Origin: an uncultured SAR86 cluster bacterium
GTDB lineage: Bacteria; Pseudomonadota; Gammaproteobacteria; Magnimaribacterales; D2472
DNA length: 64,000 nucleotides
NCBI GenBank assembly: GCA_902557575.1
Contig: CACEAR010000001.1
Location: 124,001-188,000 of the forward strand
Reading direction: 5' to 3'
Position numbers and translations under genes: made by a program. Positions 27,489 through 36,875 of the stretch are shown piece after piece (position 1 is the first letter of the stretch; every line of letters begins with the position of its first letter). A model generated the notes under the pieces. That model saw nothing but the letters and a program-made list of their open reading frames with translations. It had not been told where the DNA came from and made no database searches.

Positions 27489-29018
27489 ATGACTTTTAGC
27501 AGTAAAGTTGCTGAATTAAAAGATAAGGGATTTTTTGAAAATATAGAAATTTCAAGAGGTATCGAAAAGGAGTCCTTGAGAGTAAAAAACAATGGTCGAC
27601 TTTCTCAAAGCAATCATCCAAAAGAGATTGGCTCTCCCTTAACTAATAAATTTATTACAACAGACTTTTCTGAAGCACTAATAGAGCTTGTAACTCCAAC
27701 TTTCAATAGTGTTGATGAAGTTTATGAATTCCTTTTAGATCTTCACATCTTCACAGCTAGCGCTATGGAGTCAGATGAAGTCTTGTGGTCAAATTCCATG
27801 CCCTGTTTTATTGGGGATGAGTCAGAAATAAGAATTGCTGAGTATGGCTCTAGTAACATTGGTAAACTAAAAAATATTTATAGAAAAGGTTTACGGGTTA
27901 GATATGGTTCGATCATGCAGTGTGTAGCTGGTATTCATTATAATTTTTCAATTGATGACGACTCCCTTAGATTGTTTAATAAAGATCTTAATAAAGAAAC
28001 TAAATCAGATATTTATCTTGGCCTCATTAGGAATTTTAAAAGAAATTTTTGGTTCTTACTTTACTTCTTTGGTGCTTCTCCTATCTTTGATAAATCTTTT
28101 GTTTCTGGAAGAAATCATTCAATCAAAAATACAAATAAATCAGACCTATATGATGAATATGCCACTTCTCTTAGAATGAGTGAGGTTGGTTATCAAAGCT
28201 ATCATCAAAAGGCTCTTGATATTAAATATAACTCTCTTGATAGTTTTATAGAGTCGCTGAAAAAAGGAATATTCGAAGAGTATGAAGTTTTTGAAAGCCT
28301 AGGTTTGTATGATGAAAATAATGAAAGGCAACAAATATCATCAGGAATTCTCCAGATAGAAAATGAACTATATGATTCTATTAGACCAAAGCGAAAAGGT
28401 GCTTCTGAGACTAGGCCAATAGAGCTTCTTTCAGCTAAAGGCATTGAATATGTTGAAGTTAGAGGAATTGATCTATCCCCAAATACTCTTACAGGAATAT
28501 CTAAATCAGAAATGCGGTTGCTTGATGTTTTTCTTATTCATTGTCTAATTTCTGAGTCGGAATCAGTAAGCCAGTCTGAATATGATGAAATGAACAAAAA
28601 CTATGTGACTGCAATTCATTCAGGCTCAGATCTAGATCAAAGACTTTCATTTAATGGTTCAGAGTTAAGTATAAGAAATAAGATCTCAAATATTTCTGAA
28701 GAGCTTTTGATGATTGCTAAGGAATTAAATTCAATTGATCCTGAGTTTGAAAAGTCAGTATCTGATTGTTTAAATATGGAAAATAAGAGCAGACAGTTAC
28801 TTAATAATATATTAGGAAGTGATAATAGTTTTACAGAAAATATTTTGCAGGAGAGTATAGATAAAATGAATTCATTGAAAGGTGCAAAGCTTAAAAATGA
28901 AACTATCTTAGAAAATGAAAGGTTTAACTCTATTGAGTTACATAAAGAAATAGAAGCTAAAAAGGGTGTTGAATTGAATAAGTATGTGGAACAATATAAC
29001 GACAAAGTAAGGGGATAA
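27489..29018 (+). CDS. gshA: Glutamate-cysteine ligase
   Basis: First enzyme of glutathione synthesis. 509 residues, the proteobacterial GshA type. N-terminal RGIEKESLRV, LIELVTPTF, then VAGIHYNFSI and YVEVRGIDLSP with the metal/ATP residues. Length matches E. coli (518). It sits between pckA and a quinone oxidoreductase on the same strand with gaps of 10 and 2 bases. Confidence 0.95.
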   Translation: MTFSSKVAELKDKGFFENIEISRGIEKESLRVKNNGRLSQSNHPKEIGSPLTNKFITTDFSEALIELVTPTFNSVDEVYEFLLDLHIFTASAMESDEVLWSNSMPCFIGDESEIRIAEYGSSNIGKLKNIYRKGLRVRYGSIMQCVAGIHYNFSIDDDSLRLFNKDLNKETKSDIYLGLIRNFKRNFWFLLYFFGASPIFDKSFVSGRNHSIKNTNKSDLYDEYATSLRMSEVGYQSYHQKALDIKYNSLDSFIESLKKGIFEEYEVFESLGLYDENNERQQISSGILQIENELYDSIRPKRKGASETRPIELLSAKGIEYVEVRGIDLSPNTLTGISKSEMRLLDVFLIHCLISESESVSQSEYDEMNKNYVTAIHSGSDLDQRLSFNGSELSIRNKISNISEELLMIAKELNSIDPEFEKSVSDCLNMENKSRQLLNNILGSDNSFTENILQESIDKMNSLKGAKLKNETILENERFNSIELHKEIEAKKGVELNKYVEQYNDKVRG

Positions 29019-29020
29019 GT

Positions 29021-30019
29021 ATGAAAGCATTACAATGCGTTGAGCTTGGAGGGGTAGATAAACTAGAAATTAATGAAGTCTCAAGTCCAGATGTGGGACC
29101 TGGACAGGTTTTAATAGATGTTAAGGCAGCAAGTGTAAATTTTCCTGATGTCTTAATGATACAAGGTTTATATCAGTTCCAACCTCCACTTCCTTTTACG
29201 CCTGGCGGTGAAGCAGCTGGAATTGTTGAAAAGGTTGGTGAAGGTGTAGAAAGTCTCAAAGAGGGTGATAAGGTTTTTGCAATGACTGGTATGGGTGCTT
29301 TTGCAGAAAAGATTGTTGCGCCAGAAGGGTCAGTAATGCCCATTCCTGAATCAATGGACTATGAAACGGCAGCTGCCCTTTCAATGACATATGGCACAAC
29401 TTTATATGCACTAAAACAAAGAGCCAATCTTAAAGCAGGAGAGACATTGTTGGTTCTTGGAGCTGCGGGCGGGGTTGGTCTTGCCGCTGTTGATTTGGGT
29501 AAAGCTATGGGAGCTAAGGTTATTGCAGCTGCATCATCTCAAGAAAAAATTGATATGTGCATTCAACATGGTGCTGATGAAGGATTCATATATCCAACTG
29601 GTGACTTATCAAAAGATCAGCAAAAAGAACTTTCAGGAAAGATTAAAGAGGTCACAGGAGGTGTTGGAGCCAATGTTATTTATGATCCAGTAGGTTCACA
29701 TTATTCTGAACCGGCATTAAGAGCTATCGCATGGGAAGGAAGATATTTGGTAATCGGTTTTGCTGCCGGTGACATACCGAAGATTCCGCTTAATTTAGCT
29801 TTGCTGAAAGGATGCCAAATAGTTGGTGTTTTTTGGGGTGCTTGGACTGGGATTGATCCTGCAGGCAATAAAGCTAACTTTATGGAGTTATTTAAACTTC
29901 ATGGTGAAGGAAAAATTGCTCCTGAGGTTTCTGATAAATTCACGCTTGATAACGCTGCAGATGCTATAGCCCATCTGCAAAATAGAAAAGCAAAAGGAAA
30001 AGTAATAATAACTATATAA
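29021..30019 (+). CDS. NADPH:quinone oxidoreductase-like MDR protein
   Basis: 332 residues of the medium-chain dehydrogenase/reductase superfamily without zinc-ligand cysteines. GroES-like N-terminal half (VNFPDVLMIQGLYQFQPPLPF, GGEAAGIVEKVG) and Rossmann motif LGAAGGVGLAAVDLGKAMGAKVIAAASS. The family reduces quinones or enoyl substrates with NADPH. It begins 2 bases after gshA and ends 3 bases before an uncharacterised gene, so it probably belongs to a downstream three-gene unit. The substrate is unknown. Confidence 0.9.
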   Translation: MKALQCVELGGVDKLEINEVSSPDVGPGQVLIDVKAASVNFPDVLMIQGLYQFQPPLPFTPGGEAAGIVEKVGEGVESLKEGDKVFAMTGMGAFAEKIVAPEGSVMPIPESMDYETAAALSMTYGTTLYALKQRANLKAGETLLVLGAAGGVGLAAVDLGKAMGAKVIAAASSQEKIDMCIQHGADEGFIYPTGDLSKDQQKELSGKIKEVTGGVGANVIYDPVGSHYSEPALRAIAWEGRYLVIGFAAGDIPKIPLNLALLKGCQIVGVFWGAWTGIDPAGNKANFMELFKLHGEGKIAPEVSDKFTLDNAADAIAHLQNRKAKGKVIITI

Positions 30020-30022
30020 ATT

Positions 30023-31123
30023 ATGTCTTTAACAAAAGCTGACGATTATCCAATACATCAAATTTCAAAGCCTGTTTCTGAAGTAGGGTCTGAAAGAAAC
30101 TTTTATGACAGATATTTTTTTAATGGTTATTCAAAAAAAGATGATATCTACTTTGGCGCTGTGCTCTGCGTTTACCCAAATCTAAATATAATGGATGGAG
30201 CATTTACTCTTGCTTATAAAGGAAAACAATACAACTCGAGAGCCTCAAGGGTTTTAAATTTAGAAAGGCTTGAAACCGAAGTGGGACCTCTAAAAGTTGA
30301 GGTTATTGAGCCACTAAAAAAACTAAAAGTCTCTTTAAACGATGTTGAAAATAATTTTGAGGTTGATTTAACTATCACTGGCAGATTTGAGCCAATGAGA
30401 GAGCCTCAAATGCAATTATTCAATGGCCCTAGAATGATTATGGATACTTGTCGACTAACTCAGCAGGGTAAATGGTCTGGAAAGATAAAAATAAATGATG
30501 AGCAAATTGATGTGACTGAGGATGCCTTTGTTGGAACAAGGGATCGATCTTGGGGAGTTAGGCCGGTTGGAGCTTACGATAGTCAGCCTGTAGTTCCTTT
30601 TAATATGCCTCAATTTTATTGGTTATGGGCCCCCTTCCACTTTGAGGATCTTTCTGCACATATTTACTTTATCGATAAAGCTGACGGAGCTCCAGACACC
30701 ATCCTAGCAATTATGCAGGGTCCAGAATTTGAAGGTGAGATAGAGTTACGTAACGTAAAAAAGAAAGTGTCTTATGTGCCTAAATCTAGAAGAGTTGAGT
30801 CCATGATAATTACTGCAGCTGATAAAGATGGTAACAATGTTGAGATTAGTATTGACTGCGGCATGAAAGCATTTATGTGCGGTCTAGGGTACATGCATCC
30901 TGATTGGGGTCATGGTCATGATAAGGGGGATAATGCAACTCACTTTGATGAATATGATCTAAATGAAGATCCTGGTGATCCGCCATATTTACATGTTCAG
31001 GCTCTTTCGAATGCCACATTAAAAGTTGGAGATAAAGCTTATGAAGGAAGGGGTGTTTTAGAGCAACTTATTCTAGGAGCGCATGAACCAAGTGGGTTTG
31101 TTGATCTTTTTGATAAACCTTAA
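30023..31123 (+). CDS. Uncharacterised protein, possibly AttH/CrtC-like lipocalin fold
   Basis: 366 residues, no signal peptide or membrane segment. I see a beta-rich pattern with GTRDRSWGVRP near residue 175 and FYWLWAPFHF following, blocks reminiscent of the AttH/hydroxyneurosporene-synthase (CrtC) type two-domain lipocalins and of proteins paired with aminoglycoside-phosphotransferase-like enzymes. His-rich GHGHDKGDNATHFDEYD near 295-311 might bind metal. Stop overlaps the next gene's ATG by one base. I do not know the function; the fold assignment is tentative. Confidence 0.5.
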   Translation: MSLTKADDYPIHQISKPVSEVGSERNFYDRYFFNGYSKKDDIYFGAVLCVYPNLNIMDGAFTLAYKGKQYNSRASRVLNLERLETEVGPLKVEVIEPLKKLKVSLNDVENNFEVDLTITGRFEPMREPQMQLFNGPRMIMDTCRLTQQGKWSGKIKINDEQIDVTEDAFVGTRDRSWGVRPVGAYDSQPVVPFNMPQFYWLWAPFHFEDLSAHIYFIDKADGAPDTILAIMQGPEFEGEIELRNVKKKVSYVPKSRRVESMIITAADKDGNNVEISIDCGMKAFMCGLGYMHPDWGHGHDKGDNATHFDEYDLNEDPGDPPYLHVQALSNATLKVGDKAYEGRGVLEQLILGAHEPSGFVDLFDKP

Positions 31124-32181
31124 TGTCGGTATCTACAGACAAAAACTTTGATGAAAAGCTTCTTAAGCTTCAGTCCTGGCTTAAGGAACTTTATGGTGAT
31201 TGTGAAGTTATACCTCATGAAAGCTCAATTGCTTCAGGCTTTTCTAATGAAACTTTTGTCTTCGATGTAAAAGGTAAAAATGTTTCGGAAAGTCTTGTTT
31301 TAAGGCTTAGACCAACTGGATATCAGGTGTTTCCTGACTATGATTTAAAAATGCAGGCTTCGATTATGAAGCTTCTAAGATTAAAGGGCCTCCCTACTCC
31401 AGAAATAATATTTGAAAACTATAATGATGATATTTTAGGTTCCGAGTTTTATGTGATGAGGTGTATTGATGGAGAAGCACCAAGCGATAATCCTCCTCAT
31501 CATATGGATCCAGAGGGAATGATGGGGAAAGGGACTCCCGAGCAAAGATATTCAGTTTGGTCTGGTTGGGTAAATAATTTATCTTCATTTCATAGTTTGG
31601 ATTTATCAACTGAAGAGGTCTTGAGTTGTGGCTTCAAGAATACAGATGATTCGCTCGGCACAGAGTTGGATTATTACAAGGAGTTTTTAAATTGGGGTAT
31701 GGATGGAGAAAAGCATCCTGTTTGCTCAAATGCTCATGATTGGCTGGTTGCCAATAAGCCAGAATTACAAAAAATTTCCATGTGCTGGGGCGACTCAAGA
31801 ATAGGCAATGTCTTATATAAAGACTATAAAGCATCTGCACTTCTTGATTGGGAGATGGCATGCATGGGAGATCCATTAATGGATCTAGCTTGGGGTTTCG
31901 CTGTAGACGAATGTAATAGTTTGGGGCTTGGTGTCCCCCGACTTGATGGCTCCATGAGTCAGAGCGAGGGTATAGAGATTTGGGAAAATAAAACTGGTTT
32001 GTCTGCAGAAAATATAAATTACTTTAGGGTCTTAGCCTTATTTAAGTTTTCGGTAATTATGGTAAGGGTTGCAAAGCGATTAATATTTAATGAAATTATG
32101 CCGCTTGATTCAGACTTCCATTTAAATAATTTTACTACCGAGTATCTAGACAGTGAGGTCGCTAGAGTTTCTAAACTTTAA
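31123..32181 (+). CDS. Aminoglycoside-phosphotransferase-like (APH superfamily) protein
   Basis: 352 residues with kinase-like fold. N-lobe SGFSNETFVFDV and VLRLRPTG with the likely ATP lysine replaced by Arg; catalytic loop CWGDSRIGNVLY (equivalent of HGDxxxxN, with Trp before Gly as in ACAD10/11-like relatives) and metal loop LLDWEMACMGDPLMDLAW. Such proteins are related to ACAD10/ACAD11 N-domains, which phosphorylate hydroxyacyl compounds, rather than to antibiotic resistance. Coupled to the previous gene by one base; substrate unknown. Confidence 0.82.
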   Translation: MSVSTDKNFDEKLLKLQSWLKELYGDCEVIPHESSIASGFSNETFVFDVKGKNVSESLVLRLRPTGYQVFPDYDLKMQASIMKLLRLKGLPTPEIIFENYNDDILGSEFYVMRCIDGEAPSDNPPHHMDPEGMMGKGTPEQRYSVWSGWVNNLSSFHSLDLSTEEVLSCGFKNTDDSLGTELDYYKEFLNWGMDGEKHPVCSNAHDWLVANKPELQKISMCWGDSRIGNVLYKDYKASALLDWEMACMGDPLMDLAWGFAVDECNSLGLGVPRLDGSMSQSEGIEIWENKTGLSAENINYFRVLALFKFSVIMVRVAKRLIFNEIMPLDSDFHLNNFTTEYLDSEVARVSKL

Positions 32182-32915
32182 ATATTTATCTTAGCAACTG
32201 TATTACAAATATCTTCATGAATACAAACTTCAGCATATTGATCAAAGCTAGTCGGATCTTTGTTAATAATTATTAATTTTTTTCCATTTTGAACAGCAAA
32301 ACCTGGGAGCGAAGCAACGGGTTGTACCTGAAGAGATGAACCCAATACGATTAAAATATCACTTTCGATTATTTTATCTTTAGATCTTTCAAAATCATTC
32401 ATATTCATAGGTTGCCCAAAAGAAATTGTTGCAACTTTTACTAAGCCAAAACATGATGGGCAGTTAGGAATTTCTTCATTATTGGAGATAGCCCTATGAA
32501 ATGGTTTTAAGCTTAACTCCCTGTCACAATCTAAGCACTTAGCTTTTGTTGCATTGCCATGGACTTCTATTATTCTCTCGCTATCAATCCCTGATCTATG
32601 ATGAAGTCCATCTATGTTTTGCGTAATGATAAAGCCATCTTTTTTGTCTAAAACTTCTTTTACAAATAAATGTCCTGTATTAGGTTTTATTCTTTCTATA
32701 GTTTCGTTAAGAGCTATGTTTCGTTCCCAAGAAAGTTGTCTTGCCTTATGGCTGCTTAAGAAATCTCGAAACATGATTGGCTTATTAGTCTTCCAGAAAC
32801 CGTTATCGCTTCTAAAATCTGGCAAACCTGAGTTAGTGCTAATTCCAGCGCCTGATAAAAAGACTATATTTTTAGATTCTTTTATTAAATTCTGAATTTT
32901 AAGAACTTTGTCCAT
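32178..32915 (-). CDS. cobB: NAD-dependent deacylase (sirtuin, CobB type)
   Basis: 245 residues. NAD-binding GAGISTNSGLPDFRS, TQNIDGLHHRSG with catalytic His in EVHGNATKAKC, and four zinc cysteines (CLDC ... CPSC). Removes acyl groups from lysines. Overlaps the convergent phosphotransferase gene by 4 bases and starts 6 bases after the sco stop, at the end of the cytochrome oxidase cluster. Confidence 0.94.
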   Translation of the reverse strand: MDKVLKIQNLIKESKNIVFLSGAGISTNSGLPDFRSDNGFWKTNKPIMFRDFLSSHKARQLSWERNIALNETIERIKPNTGHLFVKEVLDKKDGFIITQNIDGLHHRSGIDSERIIEVHGNATKAKCLDCDRELSLKPFHRAISNNEEIPNCPSCFGLVKVATISFGQPMNMNDFERSKDKIIESDILIVLGSSLQVQPVASLPGFAVQNGKKLIIINKDPTSFDQYAEVCIHEDICNTVAKINI

Positions 32916-32921
32916 TTGTCA

Positions 32922-33566
32922 CTACTGAGTGACTACAGATTGATATGTAAGGGATAGTTTTGAAACATCAAAAGGTGGTCTAAAGAATCCAAAGTATTCA
33001 CCATTCTGATTAATTAAAATTATATTATTGACGTGGTTACTGAGCTCTTCTATAGAGTGCATCTCGTGTTTCATTGGTTTGACTTTTGCAACATTCAATT
33101 GTGTTGTTAGGCTTAATAAAGTTGGTCTCTCGGCCCTTACACCAACAAAGCTTGAATCGAATCTAGAAGCATAAAAGTTTATATCTTCTGCAGAATCTCT
33201 TTCAGGGTCTATAGTAACTAAGATCCATTGCTTGTCATCAAGCTCAAAATCTTTTTCTCTGAGAGCATTAATGAGTTTCCTTAACTCACTCATTGTTACT
33301 GGACACTCTGAAGGACAGCTACTAAAACCAAAATACATTATTGTCCATTTACCCTGTAAGTCTGATTTTGTGAAGTAAGAGCCATCCTCTCTTTCCATAC
33401 TAAAGTCTGAAAGCTCAATGGGTTGTTGTAATTTATAAAAGCCATTTATTAATAGTTCTTCATCGCTAAGTATTCTTGGAGCCGTTAACTTATTCACAAA
33501 TCCAAAAAGTATTGTTGCTATGAAGACAAAAATAAGGAGTAAGGAAAGTCTTATATTATTCTTCAT
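32922..33566 (-). CDS. SCO1/SenC-type copper chaperone
   Basis: 214 residues with one N-terminal membrane anchor (LSLLLIFVFIATILFGFV) and a thioredoxin fold facing the periplasm. The copper-binding FGFSSCPSECPVTMSEL has CxxxC, and a distal His lies in KPMKHEMHSIEE. It delivers copper to the CuA site of cytochrome oxidase subunit II, encoded upstream in the same cluster. Two bases after ctaB. Confidence 0.93.
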   Translation of the reverse strand: MKNNIRLSLLLIFVFIATILFGFVNKLTAPRILSDEELLINGFYKLQQPIELSDFSMEREDGSYFTKSDLQGKWTIMYFGFSSCPSECPVTMSELRKLINALREKDFELDDKQWILVTIDPERDSAEDINFYASRFDSSFVGVRAERPTLLSLTTQLNVAKVKPMKHEMHSIEELSNHVNNIILINQNGEYFGFFRPPFDVSKLSLTYQSVVTQ

Positions 33567-33567
33567 A

Positions 33568-34425
33568 TCAAATAAAGTGATCTACCAAGAGAGCAAAAAA
33601 TATAAGAAAAATGTAATAAATAGAGTATTTAAATGAAGTCATTGGATATTCATCGTCATCAGTTAAATACATTTTTACTGATGAATATAAATAAAATAAT
33701 CCAAGCCCAAGTGCTGTAAATAAATATATATTTCCTGACATTAATACGATAAAAGGAAGCAGGCTAACTAGCACTAGCAGAATTGTGTATAAAATAATTT
33801 GAAGTTTTGTAAATCTTACTCCATGGGTAACTGGCAGCATGGGTATAGACTCTCTTGCGTAATCGTCCTTTCTATAAATAGCAAGAGCCCAAAAATGTGG
33901 AGGCGTCCAAACAAAAATTATTAAGACTAAAAGAAGTGCATTTGGATCAATTGAATTAGTTACTGATGTCCATCCTAAAAGTGGTGGCGCTGCACCAGCC
34001 AGGCCTCCAATAACTATATTTTGAGGTGTCGCTCTTTTTAAGAAAACTGTATAAATGAAAGCATATCCAATTAAGGAGGCTACTGTAAGAGCTGCTGTAA
34101 GAGTATTTACTTGGCTAACAAGAATAGCTGTTCCAGCGACCATCAATGCAAGTGCAAAAATGCTAGCATTAAAAGTGGTGATTTCGCCTTGTGGAAGTGG
34201 ACGGTTAGAGGTTCGAGCCATATTTGCATCTATATTTCTATCTATAATTTGATTAATAGTTGCGGCGGAGGACGCACATAACCCTATGCCGATCATAGAA
34301 ATAATAACCAAATAGATTGACGGTAGAGTTTTTGATGCTAGAAGCATTCCAACAATTGCTGTTATGAGCATCATTAAAACTACCTTAGGTTTTGTAAGCT
34401 CAAGGTAGTTTTTTAAAACATTCAT
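33568..34425 (-). CDS. ctaB: Protoheme IX farnesyltransferase
   Basis: 285-residue polytopic UbiA-family prenyltransferase that makes heme O. The Asp-rich motif NQIIDRNIDANMARTSNRPLP (about 58-78) and second motif KDDYARESIPMLP are typical of CtaB/CyoE. It works before CtaA and overlaps its gene by 4 bases. Confidence 0.96.
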   Translation of the reverse strand: MNVLKNYLELTKPKVVLMMLITAIVGMLLASKTLPSIYLVIISMIGIGLCASSAATINQIIDRNIDANMARTSNRPLPQGEITTFNASIFALALMVAGTAILVSQVNTLTAALTVASLIGYAFIYTVFLKRATPQNIVIGGLAGAAPPLLGWTSVTNSIDPNALLLVLIIFVWTPPHFWALAIYRKDDYARESIPMLPVTHGVRFTKLQIILYTILLVLVSLLPFIVLMSGNIYLFTALGLGLFYLYSSVKMYLTDDDEYPMTSFKYSIYYIFLIFFALLVDHFI

Positions 34426-35396
34426 TTTTTGAAAGCTAAGTAGTTAACAAGCAAAGTAACCAATAGTAACATTGCTGCGATAAGATTATGAGCAATTGCA
34501 ATATACAAAGGTAAAACATAGACCACATTCATAATTCCTAGAGAAATTTGTAATAGCAGGACTAGTCCTAATGTTGATGATAAAGGGGCAGCATTTGTAA
34601 ACCATAAACAGCCAATCAAAATTAACATAAAGAATGTCAAAACAAGGGCTGTAACTCTATGTGAATAATGTATAGCAACTCGTGCTGGGTTTTCTAAAAG
34701 CCCATAAAGATAGTTTGGCCCCACCTCTTGTTTGAGATTGAATCCTGATTCGAAGTCCATCTCTGGATAGTAGCTACCCTGACAGGTTGGGAAATCTGGG
34801 CATGCAAGTGAAGCATAGTTAGTGCTTGTCCATGCACCAAGAAATATCTGAACAAGCAAAACAATCAAACACACTAATGCAAGATACCTATACTTCCTAA
34901 TATCTATATAGTTTAAAAATCTGAAGTCGGCTGCTTTTAAAAATATAAAAAAGAATAAACTCAGTGTAATAAATCCACCAAAGAGATGACCTGTAACTAT
35001 TATAGGAAGGAGTTTTAAGCTTACGGTCAAATAACCAAAAAGGCCTTGGCAACAAATAAAAAATAGTAAAAAGATTGAAAGATTTCTTAATGAGTTATCA
35101 ACTTTATATCTGATCGCAAAAAATACAAGGAAGATTGCAATCAGACCAAGCATCGCAGCAAAATACCTATGAACAACCTCAGGTATTGCTTTATCGATCT
35201 CATATGGAAATGTTGGATACCTGCTTTCAGCAAGCGCTATTTCTGAATCAGTTATTGGAAAAGTTACAAATCCGTAGCATCCGGGCCAATCTGGACAACC
35301 CAAACCCGCATCTACAAGTCTTGTCCAGGCTCCTAAAGCAATTACAACTATTGCAAATAGTCCGCCAAAAAGAGATATGTTTCTTATATTTATCAT
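34422..35396 (-). CDS. ctaA: Heme A synthase (COX15/CtaA family)
   Basis: 324 residues with about eight membrane helices. GAWTRLVDAGLGCPDWPGC at the N-terminus and GAWTSTNYASLACPDFP in the second half reflect the internal duplication; heme-ligand histidines lie in EVVHRYFA, VTGHLFGG, AIHYSHRV and AIAHNLIAA. Oxidises heme O to heme A for the oxidase. Overlaps its neighbours by 4 bases on both sides. Confidence 0.95.
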   Translation of the reverse strand: MINIRNISLFGGLFAIVVIALGAWTRLVDAGLGCPDWPGCYGFVTFPITDSEIALAESRYPTFPYEIDKAIPEVVHRYFAAMLGLIAIFLVFFAIRYKVDNSLRNLSIFLLFFICCQGLFGYLTVSLKLLPIIVTGHLFGGFITLSLFFFIFLKAADFRFLNYIDIRKYRYLALVCLIVLLVQIFLGAWTSTNYASLACPDFPTCQGSYYPEMDFESGFNLKQEVGPNYLYGLLENPARVAIHYSHRVTALVLTFFMLILIGCLWFTNAAPLSSTLGLVLLLQISLGIMNVVYVLPLYIAIAHNLIAAMLLLVTLLVNYLAFKK

Positions 35397-35944
35397 ATTA
35401 GTACCTTTAGGTCTTTCAGAATCTTTTTGGGAGTTAGATCATTTGGAAAATACATGACTAGTCTTCCATATGGATCAATTATAAAAATATAGCTTGAGGA
35501 AATGACAGATTCCTCAGATAAGTTTAATAATAGATCTTTAAACTCTGATTCTGCATCAATAAAAATTTCTAGTCTTGGGAAATCATTTTCAATATTCTCG
35601 AGAAAGCTATCTTCCGGTTTATACTCAAAAAAGACAATTCTTTTTACTCTATTAATATCTCTGTTAAGAGCCACATTGAGTTGTTTCATTAATCTGCTGT
35701 TCTCAAGGGTTTTCCCTTCGTTATTATGATAAATTCCCATCACCCACTTACCATCTTCAAAGTCCAGCTTGAGGTTTTTTGTTGAGGACATCTCCATTCC
35801 TGTTATATCAGTAAACTCGCTGAAAAATATGCCATTATTTTTGGTAGCTTCAGGCCCAAAACCAAATCTAAAAGCAAGTGTTGATGAAACAATTACTATT
35901 AGAGGCGTCAGCAATAGAAAGAGTAAGAAAGCTTTTTTATTCAT
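35393..35944 (-). CDS. Uncharacterised cox-cluster membrane-anchored protein
   Basis: 183 residues: one N-terminal membrane helix (AFLLFLLLTPLIVIVSSTLAF) and a periplasmic domain with a thioredoxin-like look (GKWVMGIYHNN, FIIDPYGRLVMYFP) but no cysteines. A protein of this kind commonly lies between surf1 and ctaA in gammaproteobacterial oxidase clusters. The role is probably in oxidase assembly, inferred only from position and 4-8 base overlaps with its neighbours. Confidence 0.75.
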   Translation of the reverse strand: MNKKAFLLFLLLTPLIVIVSSTLAFRFGFGPEATKNNGIFFSEFTDITGMEMSSTKNLKLDFEDGKWVMGIYHNNEGKTLENSRLMKQLNVALNRDINRVKRIVFFEYKPEDSFLENIENDFPRLEIFIDAESEFKDLLLNLSEESVISSSYIFIIDPYGRLVMYFPNDLTPKKILKDLKVLI

Positions 35945-36632
35945 TTGATGATTTCCTCAAAAAATATAAATACATAATTGATAATGCTATGAACATTGCG
36001 AACCATTGACCGGCATAACCATAGTGTTTTACCGGTGGCATATTTGCAACAACGGGTTTTAAGTATACAAAGTTAGTATCTGGCCTATAGTCAGATAGGA
36101 GGATAAATTTAACAATTTCTTCTTCAAATAAAGACTCTAATGCGCTTATTGATTTGCTCTGAGATATCTTTGGCCAAGTATTTGTAAAAATATCTTCTGA
36201 TAATATTAATCCCATCTCTGGCGCTTCTAGAACCCCTGAAACCGAAACATTCTCATTATCAGAAATGCTAATAAAGCTAACTTGATCTCTGCTTTGTGGC
36301 TGTTTTATCCAGCCAAAATCAACCAACATTACCTTGTTGTCTTCTATAAAGACTGGAGCTAAAACCTTAAAACCTAATATCCCTTTATGAATTACATTAT
36401 CGAGATATATTATTCTTTCATCATCAAGCTTGCCGCTAATATAAACTCTCTCCCATTTTTGAGAGTCAGAGGAGAATTCAATGGCTTGACCTGTCTGCTG
36501 TAACTCAAACGCTTCAATAATTTCTGTTTTTTCATTTCCTCTATTGATCTGCCAAAAGCCCAGAACAACAAAAACAATTGAGAAAAATATATAAAAAATT
36601 GTCGCTGCTTGCCTTGATTTAGTTAATTTCAT
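35937..36632 (-). CDS. SURF1 family cytochrome oxidase assembly protein
   Basis: 231 residues with N- and C-terminal membrane helices (AATIFYIFFSIVFVVLGFWQ and QWFAMFIALSIMYLYFL) flanking a periplasmic domain. FWQINRG and HYGYAGQWF are family signatures. SURF1 helps insert heme A into subunit I. Transcribed with the cox genes although the small plus-strand DUF2909 gene lies between it and ctaE. Confidence 0.92.
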   Translation of the reverse strand: MKLTKSRQAATIFYIFFSIVFVVLGFWQINRGNEKTEIIEAFELQQTGQAIEFSSDSQKWERVYISGKLDDERIIYLDNVIHKGILGFKVLAPVFIEDNKVMLVDFGWIKQPQSRDQVSFISISDNENVSVSGVLEAPEMGLILSEDIFTNTWPKISQSKSISALESLFEEEIVKFILLSDYRPDTNFVYLKPVVANMPPVKHYGYAGQWFAMFIALSIMYLYFLRKSSNE

Positions 36633-36656
36633 CTTTACCTATACAATACAAAGGTT

Positions 36657-36875
36657 ATGTCAGTAAAAAGCATCATTATAGTATTAATAATAGGAATTCT
36701 CTTGAGCTTAGCCTCGAGTCTATTTTTCCTATTTAAGGATAGAGGTGAAGGAAAAAGAACTGTATATGGTTTGGGCATTAGGGTCACTTTGGCAATTTTA
36801 TTAATAATTTTAGTAGCATATGGTTTATCAACTGGTGAACTTGGCAATTCTTATATAGCTTCGGAAAGTTTATAA
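36657..36875 (+). CDS. DUF2909-like twin transmembrane protein
   Basis: 72 residues, two hydrophobic helices (IIIVLIIGILLSLASSLFFLF and LAILLIILVAYGLS) joined by a short basic loop (KDRGEGKRTVYG). It matches my recollection of DUF2909 proteins, which occur between cox subunit III and surf1. It is encoded on the strand opposite to the rest of the cluster, starts 24 bases from surf1 and overlaps the ctaE end by 6 bases. The minus-strand ORF in the same place is its shadow. Possibly an oxidase accessory protein. Confidence 0.75.
   Translation: MSVKSIIIVLIIGILLSLASSLFFLFKDRGEGKRTVYGLGIRVTLAILLIILVAYGLSTGELGNSYIASESL

Noticed and set aside
31123-32181. Antibiotic-resistance aminoglycoside phosphotransferase
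   Set aside because: The loop WGDSRIGN and the genomic context match the ACAD10/11-related group instead of resistance enzymes.
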